Positions 52,173 through 61,822 are shown, counted from the stretch's first letter. The stretch: DNA of 64,000 bases from NAT127 sp041655035 (GCA_041655035.1 JBAZCN010000004.1:6628-70627); one strand, 5' to 3'. Made by a program: numbers and translations. The notes: generated by a model not told the origin, from the letters alone.

Positions 52173-52952
52173 ATGCTGATCGACTCCCATTGCCATCTCG
52201 ACCGCCTCGATCTTGTCCGGGCCGGGACCAGTCTCGACGGATTGCTGGATGCCGCCCGGGCCCGCGGCGTCGGTGGTTTTGTCACCGTCGGCGTCGACCT
52301 CGAATCCTCCCGGCAGCTGGCCGCCCTGGCGACAGGATATGCCGATGTGTATGTGTCCGTCGGCGCCCACCCCCTCCAGGAGACGGAGATCGCGGTGCCG
52401 GAGGTCGAGGCGCTGCTCGCCCTCGGTCGGCTCGACCGGGTGGTGGCCATCGGCGAAACCGGTCTCGACAATCACTACTCCGCGGCCACGGCCGAGTGGC
52501 AGCGGCGCAGCTTCGTCAACCACATGGTGGCGGCGCGGGAGCTGGGCAAGCCGCTGATCGTCCACACCCGCGAAGCCCGTCAGGAAACCCTCGACCTGTT
52601 GTCCCGCCACGCCTGCCCTGACAGCGGCGGGGTTCTCCACTGCTTTACCGAGGATTGGGCGATGGCGCGGGCGGCCATCGAACGCAATTTTTATATTTCA
52701 TTCTCCGGGATCATTACCTTTCGCAATGCCGATGCGCTGCGCGAAGTGGTCAGGCAGGTGCCGATGGAGCGCCTGCTGGTGGAAACCGACTCCCCCTGGC
52801 TGGCGCCGGTCCCCTACCGGGGCAAGCAGAATGAGCCCGGGTACGTCGTCGAAGTCGCGGCCGAGGTGGCGAGGATCAAGGGCCTGGACATCGAGGAGGT
52901 GGCCGCGGTCACCTCCGAGAATTGTCGCCGCCTGTTTCGCCTGCCCGGCTGA
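52173..52952 (+). CDS. TatD-family metal-dependent hydrolase
   Basis: A 259-residue TIM-barrel hydrolase (E. coli YcfH type). Metal-binding DSHCHLD at the N-terminus, GETGLDNHY, HTREARQETL, LHCFTEDW and ETDSPWLAPVPYRGKQNEP. Family members are 3'-5' DNA exonucleases or deacylases; the exact substrate is unproven. Confidence 0.94.
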   Translation: MLIDSHCHLDRLDLVRAGTSLDGLLDAARARGVGGFVTVGVDLESSRQLAALATGYADVYVSVGAHPLQETEIAVPEVEALLALGRLDRVVAIGETGLDNHYSAATAEWQRRSFVNHMVAARELGKPLIVHTREARQETLDLLSRHACPDSGGVLHCFTEDWAMARAAIERNFYISFSGIITFRNADALREVVRQVPMERLLVETDSPWLAPVPYRGKQNEPGYVVEVAAEVARIKGLDIEEVAAVTSENCRRLFRLPG

Positions 52953-52995
52953 GGGGGTAGAATCCCGGGCCTGTTCAGTGTTAACGGAGGGCACC

Positions 52996-53643
52996 ATGGA
53001 CCAACCAGCCGCCGACCGCATCGTGGTCAAGACTTTTCCTGTGGGGCCATTGCAATGCAACTGTTCCATCATCGGTGACACCCTGATGGGCAAGGCCTTG
53101 CTGGTCGACCCGGGTGGCGACGCCGAGCTGATCCTCAATGAGCTCGGCGCTCTCGGCCTCCAGGTGGTGGCCATCATCCACACCCACGCCCACCTCGACC
53201 ATATCCTCGCCGCCGGTGAGATCAGGAAGGCCACGGGCGCGCCCATTTATCTCCATGAGGAGGATATGTTTCTGTGGGAAGGCGTCGAGGAGCAGTGCCG
53301 TCGGTTTGGCTTTCCGCCGATCAAGCTGCCCGAGCCGGACCACTTTCTCGATGATGAGCACGATCTGGGCTGTTGTGGCGGCGTCGCCCTGCACACCCCG
53401 GGGCACACCCCGGGCTCGACCAGCTTCTGGTTCGCGGAGAACAAGACACTGGTGGCGGGGGACACCCTGTTCCGCGGCAGCATCGGCCGCACCGACCTGT
53501 GGGGCGGCGATTTCGACACCATCGTCAGTTCGATTCGCAATCGGCTCTACACCCTCGACGACGATGCCCTGGTCATCACCGGCCATGGCCCGGCGACCCG
53601 CATCGGTATCGAGAAGGAAACCAACATGTTCGTCCGCGGCTGA
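52996..53643 (+). CDS. Metallo-beta-lactamase-fold hydrolase (glyoxalase II-like)
   Basis: A 215-residue hydrolase with the zinc motif IHTHAHLDHI, then HTPGHTPGS, VAGDTLFRGSIGRTD and TGHGPATRIG. It resembles the YcbL-type single-domain glyoxalase II subgroup, acting on S-lactoylglutathione or another thioester. CGGAGG lies five bases before ATG 52996. Confidence 0.9.
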   Translation: MDQPAADRIVVKTFPVGPLQCNCSIIGDTLMGKALLVDPGGDAELILNELGALGLQVVAIIHTHAHLDHILAAGEIRKATGAPIYLHEEDMFLWEGVEEQCRRFGFPPIKLPEPDHFLDDEHDLGCCGGVALHTPGHTPGSTSFWFAENKTLVAGDTLFRGSIGRTDLWGGDFDTIVSSIRNRLYTLDDDALVITGHGPATRIGIEKETNMFVRG

Positions 53644-53652
53644 GGCCTTGTC

Positions 53653-54276
53653 ATGCGACAACAGATTCTGACCATGCTGGAACTGCAGGATGCCATGAAC
53701 AGCAAGGTCCATCCGCAATGGCGCAGCCAGGGCTACGCCTGGTACCGGGCAATCTGGGTGGAATGCGCCGAACTGATGGAGCACCACGGCTGGAAATGGT
53801 GGAAGAAACAGTCTCCGGACAAAGATCAGGTGGTGCTGGAACTGGTCGATATCTGGCATTTCGGGCTGAGTGTCCTGCTGCTCGACGGCAAAAGCCATGA
53901 GCAGATCGCCGACCAGGTGGCGCAGGTTCTCGCCGCCGGGCAAGCGGCGGGGGATTTTCTCGACGCCATCGAGCGCTTCACCGCGGCGACACTGGCCGAG
54001 CGTCATTTCGACGTGTCGCTGTTCGCCGCGCTGATGGCCTGCGCCGACCTGCCTTTCGACGAGCTTTACGCCCGTTACGTGGGCAAGAACGTGCTCAATA
54101 TCTTTCGCCAGGACCAGGGCTACCAGAGCGGCACATACCGCAAAACCTGGCAGGGCCGGGAGGACAACGAGCACCTGATGGAGATACTCAATCAGCTCGA
54201 TCGCGCCAGCCACAGCTTCCGCGAGGATCTCTACCGCTCGCTGGAATTGCGCTACCGGGCCGATGTTGACCGCTGA
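53653..54276 (+). CDS. dUTPase, all-alpha dimeric type
   Basis: A 207-residue protein of the dUTPase_2 / MazG-like superfamily that removes dUTP. N-terminal LQDAMNSKVHPQWRSQGYAWYRAIWVECAELMEHHGWKWWKK-type region gives the EExxE-like metal site (ECAELMEH), and ELVDIWHF the ExxD. KNVLNIFRQDQGYQSGTYRK follows. It lies ten bases after the MBL gene. Confidence 0.88.
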   Translation: MRQQILTMLELQDAMNSKVHPQWRSQGYAWYRAIWVECAELMEHHGWKWWKKQSPDKDQVVLELVDIWHFGLSVLLLDGKSHEQIADQVAQVLAAGQAAGDFLDAIERFTAATLAERHFDVSLFAALMACADLPFDELYARYVGKNVLNIFRQDQGYQSGTYRKTWQGREDNEHLMEILNQLDRASHSFREDLYRSLELRYRADVDR

Positions 54277-54285
54277 TCATTTGCA

Positions 54286-54316
54286 TTGATGAAAATCGTG
54301 CTCGTTTCCGTATAAT
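54286..54316 (+). promoter_or_regulatory. Promoter of mdh
   Basis: Perfect -10 TATAAT (54311-54316); -35 candidate TTGATG (54286-54291) at a 19-base spacing. It precedes a 48-base leader with GGAGAG before the GTG start. Confidence 0.6.
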
Positions 54317-54364
54317 GCGGGCACCCTAACCAAACAACCTCCTACAACGACGCGGAGAGAGCCT

Positions 54365-55345
54365 GTGAAAGCACCTGTACGTGTTGCCGTGACTGGCGCG
54401 GCCGGACAAATCAGTTATTCCCTTCTGTTCAGAATAGCGGCTGGCGAAATGCTGGGCCCGGATCAGCCGGTCATCCTGCAAATGCTCGAAATCACCCCGG
54501 CGCTGGAAGCTCTGCAAGGTGTTGCCATGGAGCTCGACGACTGCGCATTCCCGCTGTTGGCGGGCATGGTTCAGACCGACGACCCCAACATTGCCTTCAA
54601 GGACGCCGACTATGCCCTGCTGGTGGGTGCCCGGCCCCGCGGCCCGGGCATGGAGCGCAAGGATCTGCTCGAGGCCAACGCCGCGATCTTCTCCGTCCAG
54701 GGCAAGGCCATCAATGACCACGCCAGCCGCAACATCAAGGTGCTGGTGGTGGGCAACCCCGCCAATACCAACGCCCTGATCGCCCAGCGCAACGCGCCGG
54801 ACCTCGACCCCCGCCAGTTCACCGCGATGATGCGGCTCGACCACAATCGCGCCCGCACTCAGCTGGCGCAGCAGACCGGCACCAGCATCAACAATGTCAC
54901 CAACATCACCATCTGGGGCAACCACTCCTCCACCCAGTACCCCGATATTCACCACGCCAAGGTCAATGGCCAGGCCGCCATCGATCTGGTGGAGCAGAGC
55001 TGGTATGAAGACACCTTCATTCCCGTCGTCCAGCAGCGCGGTGCCGCCATCATCAAGGCGCGCGGCGCCTCCAGTGCCGCCTCCGCCGCCAATGCCGCCA
55101 TCGGCCATATGCGTACCTGGGCCCTGGGTTCGCCGGAAGGCGACTGGGTGAGCATGGGTGTCTATTCCGACGGCAGCTACGGCATTCAGCAGGGTTTGAT
55201 CTACTCCTTCCCCTGCGTCTGCAAGGACGGCGACTGGCAGATCGTCCAGGGCCTCGAAATCAATGACTTTTCCCGGGCGCGCATGGCGGCCAGCGAAAAC
55301 GAGCTCAGTGAAGAGCGCGATGCGGTGAGCCATCTGCTGCCCTGA
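54365..55345 (+). CDS. mdh: Malate dehydrogenase
   Basis: NAD-dependent TCA-cycle enzyme, 326 residues, of the cytosolic-type group 2 found in Pseudomonas, Xanthomonas and Burkholderia relatives. NAD site VTGAAGQISYSL, substrate arginines in ARPRGPGMERKDLL and MRLDHNRA, NPANTNAL, and catalytic His in IWGNHSSTQYPD. The start is GTG. Single-gene unit between its promoter and a terminator at 55412. Confidence 0.95.
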   Translation: MKAPVRVAVTGAAGQISYSLLFRIAAGEMLGPDQPVILQMLEITPALEALQGVAMELDDCAFPLLAGMVQTDDPNIAFKDADYALLVGARPRGPGMERKDLLEANAAIFSVQGKAINDHASRNIKVLVVGNPANTNALIAQRNAPDLDPRQFTAMMRLDHNRARTQLAQQTGTSINNVTNITIWGNHSSTQYPDIHHAKVNGQAAIDLVEQSWYEDTFIPVVQQRGAAIIKARGASSAASAANAAIGHMRTWALGSPEGDWVSMGVYSDGSYGIQQGLIYSFPCVCKDGDWQIVQGLEINDFSRARMAASENELSEERDAVSHLLP

Positions 55346-55411
55346 TCCGGGCGCCGCTGCGACAGGCAGCGCTTTGGCTATTGTTCGAGCCACTGGGCCT
55401 CGAACGAAGAT

Positions 55412-55435
55412 AAAAGCCCCCGCGAGGGGGCTTTT
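55412..55435. terminator. Bidirectional terminator between mdh and rsmE
   Basis: AGCCCCC / GGGGGCT stem with GCGA loop, flanked by AAAA and TTTTT, so it can end both the mdh and the convergent rsmE transcripts. Confidence 0.85.
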
Positions 55436-55470
55436 TGATGCGCGGCCTGTTGTGCCGGATTAGCGGCGGG

Positions 55471-56181
55471 TCAGCAATACAACCGCCCGATCAACACCGG
55501 TATCGCTGTCTCGACCCTGAGGATGCGCGCCCCGAGGGTGACGCTCTCGAAACCGCACTCGCCGAGCTTGTCCACTTCATAGGGAATGAACCCGCCCTCG
55601 GGGCCGATCGCCAGGGTCAGCGGCCGGTTGGCCGCTATCGGGCAGGGCGCCGCGCTGTAGGGGTGGGCCACCAGCGGTGTCGTACCGGCGATGACGGCCG
55701 GCAGCTGATCTTCGACAAACGGCTTGAAGCGTTTGTGGAGGCACACCACAGGCAGCCGGGTATCGCCGCCCTGTTCCAGCCCGAGCAGGAGCTGTTGGTG
55801 AATGGCCGCGGCGTCGAGCCAGGGTGTTTGCCAGTAGCTCTTCTCCACGCGGTAGCTGTTGATCAGGTGCAGTTCCGCCACCCCGAGGGTGGCGATGGTT
55901 TGCAGTATCCGGCGCAGCATTTTGGGGCGGGGCAGCGCCAGCACCAGCTTGACGGGCAGGGGAGGGGGTGGCGGGCCGGTGAGGTCGACCTGGATTTCGA
56001 TGCCGTCACCGGTGTCTGCCAGCACCGTGCCGGTGCCGATCTGGCCGTTGAGCTCGCCGACCTTGAGGGTATCTCCAGGACGAGCGTCGAGATACTGGCG
56101 CAGGTGCTGCAACTGCCGCCCCGCGACCAGAATCCGGTTGTCGCGAGAGCGGTCGGAGGCACTGAAAAGGAGAAGGTTCAA
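55471..56181 (-). CDS. rsmE: 16S rRNA m3U1498 methyltransferase RsmE
   Basis: SPOUT methyltransferase, 236 residues from TTG 56181 (MNLLLFSASD). An N-terminal PUA-like domain (HLRQYLDARPGDTLKVGELNG) and the C-terminal knot with KMLRRILQTIATLGVAEL, LAIGPEGGF and SVTLGARILRVETA are characteristic. The start is uncertain; no ATG fits the N-terminal alignment. Confidence 0.9.
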   Translation of the reverse strand: MNLLLFSASDRSRDNRILVAGRQLQHLRQYLDARPGDTLKVGELNGQIGTGTVLADTGDGIEIQVDLTGPPPPPLPVKLVLALPRPKMLRRILQTIATLGVAELHLINSYRVEKSYWQTPWLDAAAIHQQLLLGLEQGGDTRLPVVCLHKRFKPFVEDQLPAVIAGTTPLVAHPYSAAPCPIAANRPLTLAIGPEGGFIPYEVDKLGECGFESVTLGARILRVETAIPVLIGRLYC

Positions 56182-56302
56182 TGTCCATATCCGTGTTTGC
56201 CGTTGGGCCCGGCAATCTAGCACAGATCACAGCCATGGAAAGAGCGGCGTAATCCCTCCTCGCCCAGCGGGCCAATCCCCGCTTCCACTTCTCGCCGGGG
56301 TG

Positions 56303-56716
56303 CTATTCCTGATCCGCCAGCAGGGCGGTCAGTACCCGGCAGGCATCGGTTTCGGTGAATATCCCCGCCAGTTCCCCCTGGTTCAGGGCAATGACCACTC
56401 CCATCCGGCGCTCGGCCATCACCCCCACCACTTTCTCCAGAGGGTCGTTGATATCCGCCGCGAAGGCGCGGGCCGGGGCGATATCGCTTACCAGCAGTTC
56501 TTCTCCCATTTTGATCCGGTGGGCGGGGAGGGTGAAGCGCTTGATATCCTCATTGGAAATCACCGATTCCACCAGGGTTCCATCCATCACCGGGAGGTGA
56601 TTCACGCGAAGGTCATCCATCTGCGCTTTGGCCTCGGAGAGAGTGGCGTGGATGGGAATGGTCAGCGGTGACGGCGTCATCACGTCACCCAGCGTCAGCT
56701 TTCTACCCTTAACCAT
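56303..56716 (-). CDS. CBS-domain protein
   Basis: A 137-residue protein made of a CBS pair: residues 10-65 (LGDVMTPSPLTIPIHATLSEAKAQMDDLRVNHLPVMDG-type) and 75-130 (VSDIAPARAFAADINDPLEKVVGVMAERRMGVVIALNQGELAGIFTETD). Such pairs bind adenosyl nucleotides and act as sensors; no effector domain is attached. GGAGA lies before ATG 56716. Confidence 0.88.
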   Translation of the reverse strand: MVKGRKLTLGDVMTPSPLTIPIHATLSEAKAQMDDLRVNHLPVMDGTLVESVISNEDIKRFTLPAHRIKMGEELLVSDIAPARAFAADINDPLEKVVGVMAERRMGVVIALNQGELAGIFTETDACRVLTALLADQE

Positions 56717-56795
56717 GTGATTCTCCAGCAAGGGTGCTCTTCGCAATTCTAGTCAAGGATCGGGGCTTTGCTGTCCCTGATCGATGGCGCCAGGA

Positions 56796-57194
56796 TCAGT
56801 TGCGGTTTTTGAGCTCTGCCTTCAGGGCCTTGATCTCCTCGTCGCTGATGGGGCTGAAGTTACCGAGCCCGCAACTGGCGCCGGGGTAATATCCGCCACC
56901 ATAGCTTTCGAGGACGCTGATGATGTCGAGGCTGCACAACTGACTCAGGGAGGTCTTGTACATGATGGGCTTGTTGCGATGCAGGCTGCCGCAACTGTTG
57001 GGCAGGGTATTCAGGAAATGCTCGCGCCCCTGCATCCTGAACAGGATATGTTGCTTGTCGAGCACCTGGATATTGTTGATCTGGTTGAGAGGAATGCATT
57101 TCTTGTCGGCGCTGTCGTCTTCCGCAAAGACGGAAGTTCCGGCAAGGACGGCAATCAGAGCGATGGCGGCACTGGACAGATGGAAGGAACGCAT
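56796..57194 (-). CDS. DUF6491 family secreted protein
   Basis: A 132-residue exported protein with signal peptide (SSAAIALIAVLAGTSVFA). The mature part fits DUF6491: CIPLNQINNIQVLDKQHILFRM, NTLPNSCGSL, KTSLSQLCSLDIISVL and GASCGLGNF, with four conserved cysteines likely forming two disulphides in the periplasm. Function unknown. Confidence 0.8.
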   Translation of the reverse strand: MRSFHLSSAAIALIAVLAGTSVFAEDDSADKKCIPLNQINNIQVLDKQHILFRMQGREHFLNTLPNSCGSLHRNKPIMYKTSLSQLCSLDIISVLESYGGGYYPGASCGLGNFSPISDEEIKALKAELKNRN

Positions 57195-57385
57195 GGCAAA
57201 CCCCCTTGCTCAAGATAATGAATGTTGACATACACCTGTTGCCGGGTGGATGGCAGACAACTCAGTGGACACCCCAGTAGACAACGGCGCGGCCTTTTTG
57301 ATCCTTCTCGCCGACACCAGACAGTGTTGGCCTGTATAGGGCGCCTGTCAATCTGGGTGGTTGCCCGGTTGTTGGTGGGGTGTGT

Positions 57386-57410
57386 CATAAGAAACCGGCG
57401 ACCGCCGGTT
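57386..57410 (-). terminator. Possible terminator of tRNA-Arg
   Basis: AACCGGC (57393-57399) and GCCGGTT (57404-57410) form a short GC-rich hairpin; read on the minus strand it is followed by TTTCTTAT. The rest of the 308-base gap 57195-57502 holds no gene that I can see. Confidence 0.4.
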
Positions 57411-57502
57411 GTTAGCAGGCGCCAGTTGGCCGATGAAGCGACTTGCGGCATTTCCCTAGGGGAATCTGTATGCTCGGTTTTATATGTGTTTTTATATCAA
57501 AA

Positions 57503-57579
57503 TGGCGTCCCGGAGAGGATTTGAACCTCTGACCTGCCCCTTAGGAGGGGGCTGCGCTATCCAGCTGTGCCACCGGGAC
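57503..57579 (-). tRNA. tRNA-Arg (CCU)
   Basis: Minus strand, 77 nt with encoded CCA (TGG at 57503-57505). Acceptor arms GTCCCGG/CCGGGAC, anticodon stem GCCCC/GGGGC around CTCCTAA (anticodon CCT), T-loop GTTCAAATC. Confidence 0.93.
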
Positions 57580-57607
57580 CTGAACGGCACGGATCGATTG
57601 GCCGGGC

Positions 57608-57636
57608 ATTCTAACGGTAAGGTTCTGCTATGTAAA
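57608..57636 (-). promoter_or_regulatory. Promoter of tRNA-Arg
   Basis: Minus strand: -35 TTTACA (57631-57636), 17-base spacer, -10 TAGAAT (57608-57613), 28 bases before the tRNA 5' end. Confidence 0.65.
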
Positions 57637-57779
57637 ACGCCTTGTGCCTCGGGTTTGCTTGCGGGATGCGGACGAAAGGGGCCGCTTTGTGGCGAAACCC
57701 GGTGATGTCGCTTTAATCCCGGACGGCAATTTGTTATAAACAGCGCAGTCCAGTCTATTTGCCGAGACCGATAACAACC

Positions 57780-59285
57780 ATGGCCCGCCTGATCCTCTGT
57801 CTGATCCTTTGTTACCTGCCGGTTGCCGCCATGGCGGCAACCCTGTTCCCGAAGCCAGGCGAGCTTCAGCGGGATGTCGATTTCTGGGTGCGGATATACG
57901 CCAAGGTGGACACCCATAGTGGCCTGTTGCACGACCCCTGGGATCTCAGCGTGGTGTATGAACAACTTTCCCTGCCCGTCGGAACCAGCGGCGCCGCCCG
58001 GCAGGCGCTCATCGATCAGGCCAAGGGCCGCTATCAGGCCGCCCTGCGCCAACTGGCGGCGGGGAAGCGTGCCAACCTCTCTCGCGAGGAACAGCTCGCC
58101 CTGGCTGCCTGGCCCAAAGGAACCAGCGCCGCGCGGTTTCGCCAGGCCGCAGATGAAATCCGTTTCCAGTTGGGCCAGTCCGACCGTTTCCACGCCGGCC
58201 TGGTCCGTTCCGGGCAATGGCGGGCGCATATTCGCGCCACATTGGCGGAGTTCGGCCTGCCACAGGAGCTCGACGTGCTCCCTCATGTGGAATCCTCGTT
58301 CAATCCCTCGGCCTACTCCAAGGTGGCGGCGGCGGGGATGTGGCAGTTCATGCCGCAGACCGCCCGCCAGTTCATGACCGTCGACGAATTGCTCGATGAG
58401 CGCCTCGATCCTTACGTCGCCAGCCGCGCCGCGGCGCGGTTGCTGCACAACAATCTGCGCGTCACCGGCAACTGGCCGCTGGCGATCACCGCCTACAACT
58501 ATGGCCCGGGCGGCGTCAGCCGTGCGGTGAAGGCGCTGAACAGCGACGATATCGTCACCGTGGTGCGGCGCTTCCGGGGCCCGGCGTTTGGTTTTGCGTC
58601 GCGGAATTTCTATGTGTCGTTCCTGGCCGCGCTGGAAGTGGACCGCAATCACAAGAAGTACTTCGGTGATGTGGCCATGGCGGCGCCCCTGGACTACGAC
58701 CGAGTCACACTCGCGGAGTATGTGCAGGCCGATGCCCTGGCTCGCGCGGTTGGCACCAGCCTCGAAAATCTGCGGGCCCACAACCCCGCTCTGCTCGATC
58801 CCATCTGGGCGGGCGAAAAGTGGATTCCCAGGGGCTATACGCTGAAGCTGCCCCGCGCCGGGCTGAAGCAGCCCCTGGCCAGCAGTCTGGCCGCGATGCC
58901 CGGGTCGCAGCGTTTTGCCTATCAGAAACCCGATGTGCTGCACCGCATCGCCAAGGGCGAAACACTCTCCCATATCGCCAGCCGCTACAAGATCAGTGTT
59001 CGCGAGTTGATGGCCGTCAACGGGCTGACGAACCACAATATCCGCGCGGGACAGTCGCTGCGATTGCCCGGTCGAGTCGACGGTGCGCTCGCCGCGGCGG
59101 GCCAGAAAACAGCGGGGGCGGACGGCGGCGATGTGTATGTCATCCAGCCGGGGGACTCCCTGTGGCGCATCGCACGTCGTTTCAATCGCACGGAGCAGGA
59201 ACTGGTCGCCTGGAACGGCCTGAGCGACAAGCATCGGATCATGCCGGGGAACACCCTGCGGGTCGGCATGACCGCAGATTATTGA
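57780..59285 (+). CDS. Lytic murein transglycosylase with LysM repeats (MltD-like)
   Basis: A 501-residue cell-wall enzyme. Signal peptide MARLILCLILCYLPVAAMA, an N-terminal helical region, the SLT domain with catalytic Glu in LDVLPHVESSFNPSAYSKVAAAG-type sequence, GMWQFMPQTA and ITAYNYGPGG, then two LysM domains (LHRIAKGETLSHIASRYKI and YVIQPGDSLWRIARRFN). No lipobox, unlike E. coli MltD, so it may be periplasmic rather than lipid-anchored. ATG 57780. Confidence 0.93.
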   Translation: MARLILCLILCYLPVAAMAATLFPKPGELQRDVDFWVRIYAKVDTHSGLLHDPWDLSVVYEQLSLPVGTSGAARQALIDQAKGRYQAALRQLAAGKRANLSREEQLALAAWPKGTSAARFRQAADEIRFQLGQSDRFHAGLVRSGQWRAHIRATLAEFGLPQELDVLPHVESSFNPSAYSKVAAAGMWQFMPQTARQFMTVDELLDERLDPYVASRAAARLLHNNLRVTGNWPLAITAYNYGPGGVSRAVKALNSDDIVTVVRRFRGPAFGFASRNFYVSFLAALEVDRNHKKYFGDVAMAAPLDYDRVTLAEYVQADALARAVGTSLENLRAHNPALLDPIWAGEKWIPRGYTLKLPRAGLKQPLASSLAAMPGSQRFAYQKPDVLHRIAKGETLSHIASRYKISVRELMAVNGLTNHNIRAGQSLRLPGRVDGALAAAGQKTAGADGGDVYVIQPGDSLWRIARRFNRTEQELVAWNGLSDKHRIMPGNTLRVGMTADY

Positions 59286-59342
59286 TGTAGCTCACCACGA
59301 CCGGGGATCGCAGGAGATGGCGCGAGCCCCGCGCCTATGGTG

Positions 59343-60038
59343 TCAGCCGACCAGCTTGTCCTTGGCGGCATTGATCATTGCGGCGAGGTAGTCGTTGCCG
59401 CCACGGTCGGGATGAAGCTTCTGGATAAGGCTTTTGTGGGCGCGGACAATATCCTCGCGACTGGCGCCCGGCTCGAGCCCCAGTACCTGCCAGGCATCGT
59501 GCTCGCTGAGAACCGGGCGATTGTCGCCACCGTCCATGCCCGCCGCCGAGCCATCGGCAAACCCGCGGCGCAGCAGATAGGCCCGCAGCAGCAGGGTGGA
59601 CTGGCGGTCGCGCTGCTGGAAAAAAGCCAATTGCTCGCGCAGTTTACCTTCGTCCAGGGTATTGAGGTCGCTGCCCTGGTAAGGACCTTCGAACAGGGTG
59701 CCGGTGGTCTCGCCAGTGGCGAAATTGAACGTCACTTCAAGACCCCGGGTGCGGAGCGTCGACGGCTTGCCACTTTTGCGCTGCCACCACTGGAGCAGCG
59801 GCAGGGCGCGGAAGCCGATGCTGCCAATCACCTTGATCAGCGGAATGACGGCGGCGATGGCGGCGCCGACCCAGTGCATCCGCCCGGTGCCCACCAGCAG
59901 CAGCGTGATCAGCATCAAGGCTACCGAGCCCCATACCCACAGCAGCCGCTTGCGCTCCTGTGGCGAGCGGGAATGCAGGTACTGCCAGCCGTACCAGAGG
60001 GCGAGCAGTGCGAGGACGAGCAGCAGGAGTCTGGGCAT
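59343..60038 (-). CDS. Membrane protein with C-terminal DnaJ domain
   Basis: A 231-residue protein with two or three N-terminal membrane helices (LLLLVLALLALWYGW; VWGSVALMLITLLLV; AIAAVIPLIKVIG). A cytoplasmic linker leads to a C-terminal J-domain (DAWQVLGLEPGASREDIVRAHKSLIQKLHPDRGGNDYLAAMINAAKD) with an intact HPD. It should recruit DnaK to the membrane. Confidence 0.88.
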   Translation of the reverse strand: MPRLLLLVLALLALWYGWQYLHSRSPQERKRLLWVWGSVALMLITLLLVGTGRMHWVGAAIAAVIPLIKVIGSIGFRALPLLQWWQRKSGKPSTLRTRGLEVTFNFATGETTGTLFEGPYQGSDLNTLDEGKLREQLAFFQQRDRQSTLLLRAYLLRRGFADGSAAGMDGGDNRPVLSEHDAWQVLGLEPGASREDIVRAHKSLIQKLHPDRGGNDYLAAMINAAKDKLVG

Positions 60039-60053
60039 AGGGAGAGTTTGCGG

Positions 60054-61442
60054 TCAGCGAATATGTCGCATCAGCATAACGTACTCATGGCTGTCGTTGC
60101 CAACCGTGGCGGGGAGTGGAATGCGCACCACATGACCGGAGCCGGGAGCCGCGCTGACGGCGATGCCTTCCTTGTTCTCGATGGCCTCCAGATCGAACGT
60201 CAGGTTGCCCGCCGGGGTGATCAGTTCCAGGGTGTCACCGGTTTCGAAACGGTTTTTGACCTCGATGGTGGCCCAGCCCCGGTCGCCGTCGATCTCGCGC
60301 ACCTCGCCGACGAACTGCTGGTTGGGGTTGGTGGATACGCCCCGCTCGTAGTTCTGGTAGTGTTCGGGCACATGGCGGCGGTAGAAGCCCTCGGTGTAGC
60401 CGCGATTGGCCAGGTGATCGAGCTGGGCCATCAGTTCCATGTCGAACTCCCGGCCGGCCACCGCCTCGTCGATGGCGCGACGGTATACCTGGGCGGTGCG
60501 CGCCACATAGTAATGGGACTTGGTGCGGCCCTCGATCTTCAGCGAATGGATGCCCATTTGCACCAGCCGGGGCACGTGCTGGACGGCGCGCAGATCCTTG
60601 GAGTTCATGATATAGGTGCCGTGCTCGTCTTCGAAGGCGGGCATCAGCTCGCCGGGGCGGCCCTGTTCCTGCAGCAGAAAGATCGGCGCCTCGTCGCCGC
60701 GGGTGTCGTCCATGTTGCCCTCGATGCGCGGCGCACTGTCCGGCGTCCACACCTGGGCGGCCTGAACGGCGGCACTGACCGGGACGATATCGCCGGTTTC
60801 CGTCTCGCGGGCCTCGTGGGCGTCGTATTTCCAGCGACAGGCATTGGTGCAGGCGCCCTGATTGGGGTCGCGATGGTTCATGTAGCCCGACAGCAGGCAG
60901 CGGCCGGAATAGGCGATGCACAGTGCGCCGTGGACGAACACCTCGATCTCCATCTCCGGGCACTCGTCGCGGATTTCGCCGATTTCCTCCAGGGACAGCT
61001 CGCGGGAAAGTATGACCCGCCTGACACCCTGCTTGCCCCAGAATTTTACCGAAGCGAAGTTCACCGCATTGGCCTGCACCGAAAGATGCACAGGTATCTC
61101 CGGCCACTTTTCCCGCACCAGCATGATCAACCCTGGATCGGCCATGATCAGCGCGTCCGGTGCCATGTCGATCACCGCTTCCATGTCCCGCAGATAGGTT
61201 TTCACCTTGTTGTTGTGGGGCGAGATATTGCTGGCGATATAGAACTGTTTGCCCTGGGCATGGGCCTCGGCCACGGCGTCGGCCATGATGTCGAGGTGGT
61301 TGAACTCGTTGTTGCGCACCCGCAGGCTGTAGCGGGGTTGGCCGGCATAGACCGCGTCGGCTCCGTAGGCGAAGGCGTAGCGCATGTTTTTTGCCGTACC
61401 GGCGGGGGACAGCAACTCGGGCTTGAAGGCGGTATTCATCAT
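60054..61442 (-). CDS. trhP: tRNA uridine-34 hydroxylation protein TrhP (U32 peptidase family)
   Basis: Formerly YegQ. In E. coli it makes 5-hydroxyuridine at position 34 from prephenate-derived oxygen. About 462 residues from ATG 61442 or 61439. U32 core: PELLSPAGTAKNMRYAFAYGADAVYAG, FVHGALCIAYSGRCLLSGY (signature), CTNACRWKY; iron-sulfur-type cysteines. A C-terminal beta domain (VGEVREIDGDRGWATIEVKN) follows. Upstream longer frame is not used. Confidence 0.9.
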   Translation of the reverse strand: MMNTAFKPELLSPAGTAKNMRYAFAYGADAVYAGQPRYSLRVRNNEFNHLDIMADAVAEAHAQGKQFYIASNISPHNNKVKTYLRDMEAVIDMAPDALIMADPGLIMLVREKWPEIPVHLSVQANAVNFASVKFWGKQGVRRVILSRELSLEEIGEIRDECPEMEIEVFVHGALCIAYSGRCLLSGYMNHRDPNQGACTNACRWKYDAHEARETETGDIVPVSAAVQAAQVWTPDSAPRIEGNMDDTRGDEAPIFLLQEQGRPGELMPAFEDEHGTYIMNSKDLRAVQHVPRLVQMGIHSLKIEGRTKSHYYVARTAQVYRRAIDEAVAGREFDMELMAQLDHLANRGYTEGFYRRHVPEHYQNYERGVSTNPNQQFVGEVREIDGDRGWATIEVKNRFETGDTLELITPAGNLTFDLEAIENKEGIAVSAAPGSGHVVRIPLPATVGNDSHEYVMLMRHIR

Positions 61443-61822
61443 AGGTACCAAATCAGTTGTGCTCCGCTTGCAGGGCGAAGCTGTTGATTCGCGGGCGCGC
61501 ATTCTACCTGTTTTGGTCAAGATTTGCACAAACTCCTGGGGTGCCCATATCCCGTTCTCCATACCGAATCCCAGGGCGACATTGCGCACCGCCATGGATG
61601 CTGTCAGCCCGGTCGACGAGTGCTTAAAGACAGGGATGTTCCTGGATATTTCTGGTGGAATAAAAAGAAAAGTGTACCGGGGCCAACGTCGTTGGTAACT
61701 TGAATCCCTGCTTTCAGCCTGGCCACGGAGTACCAAAGGCGACGTAATCGCCGATTATGATCGCCAGCGGTGTACAATGACCAACTGATGTCACTTTTCA
61801 TCAGTAAAACTGGAGAGTCATC
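61443..61822. other. Intergenic stretch between divergent trhP and small lysine-rich gene
   Basis: About 380 bases. A possible -10 TACAAT at 61773-61778 serves the small gene to the right. On the minus strand TTGTGC (61526-61531) and TAGAAT (61501-61506), 19 bases apart, could serve trhP. No gene or RNA recognised. Confidence 0.35.
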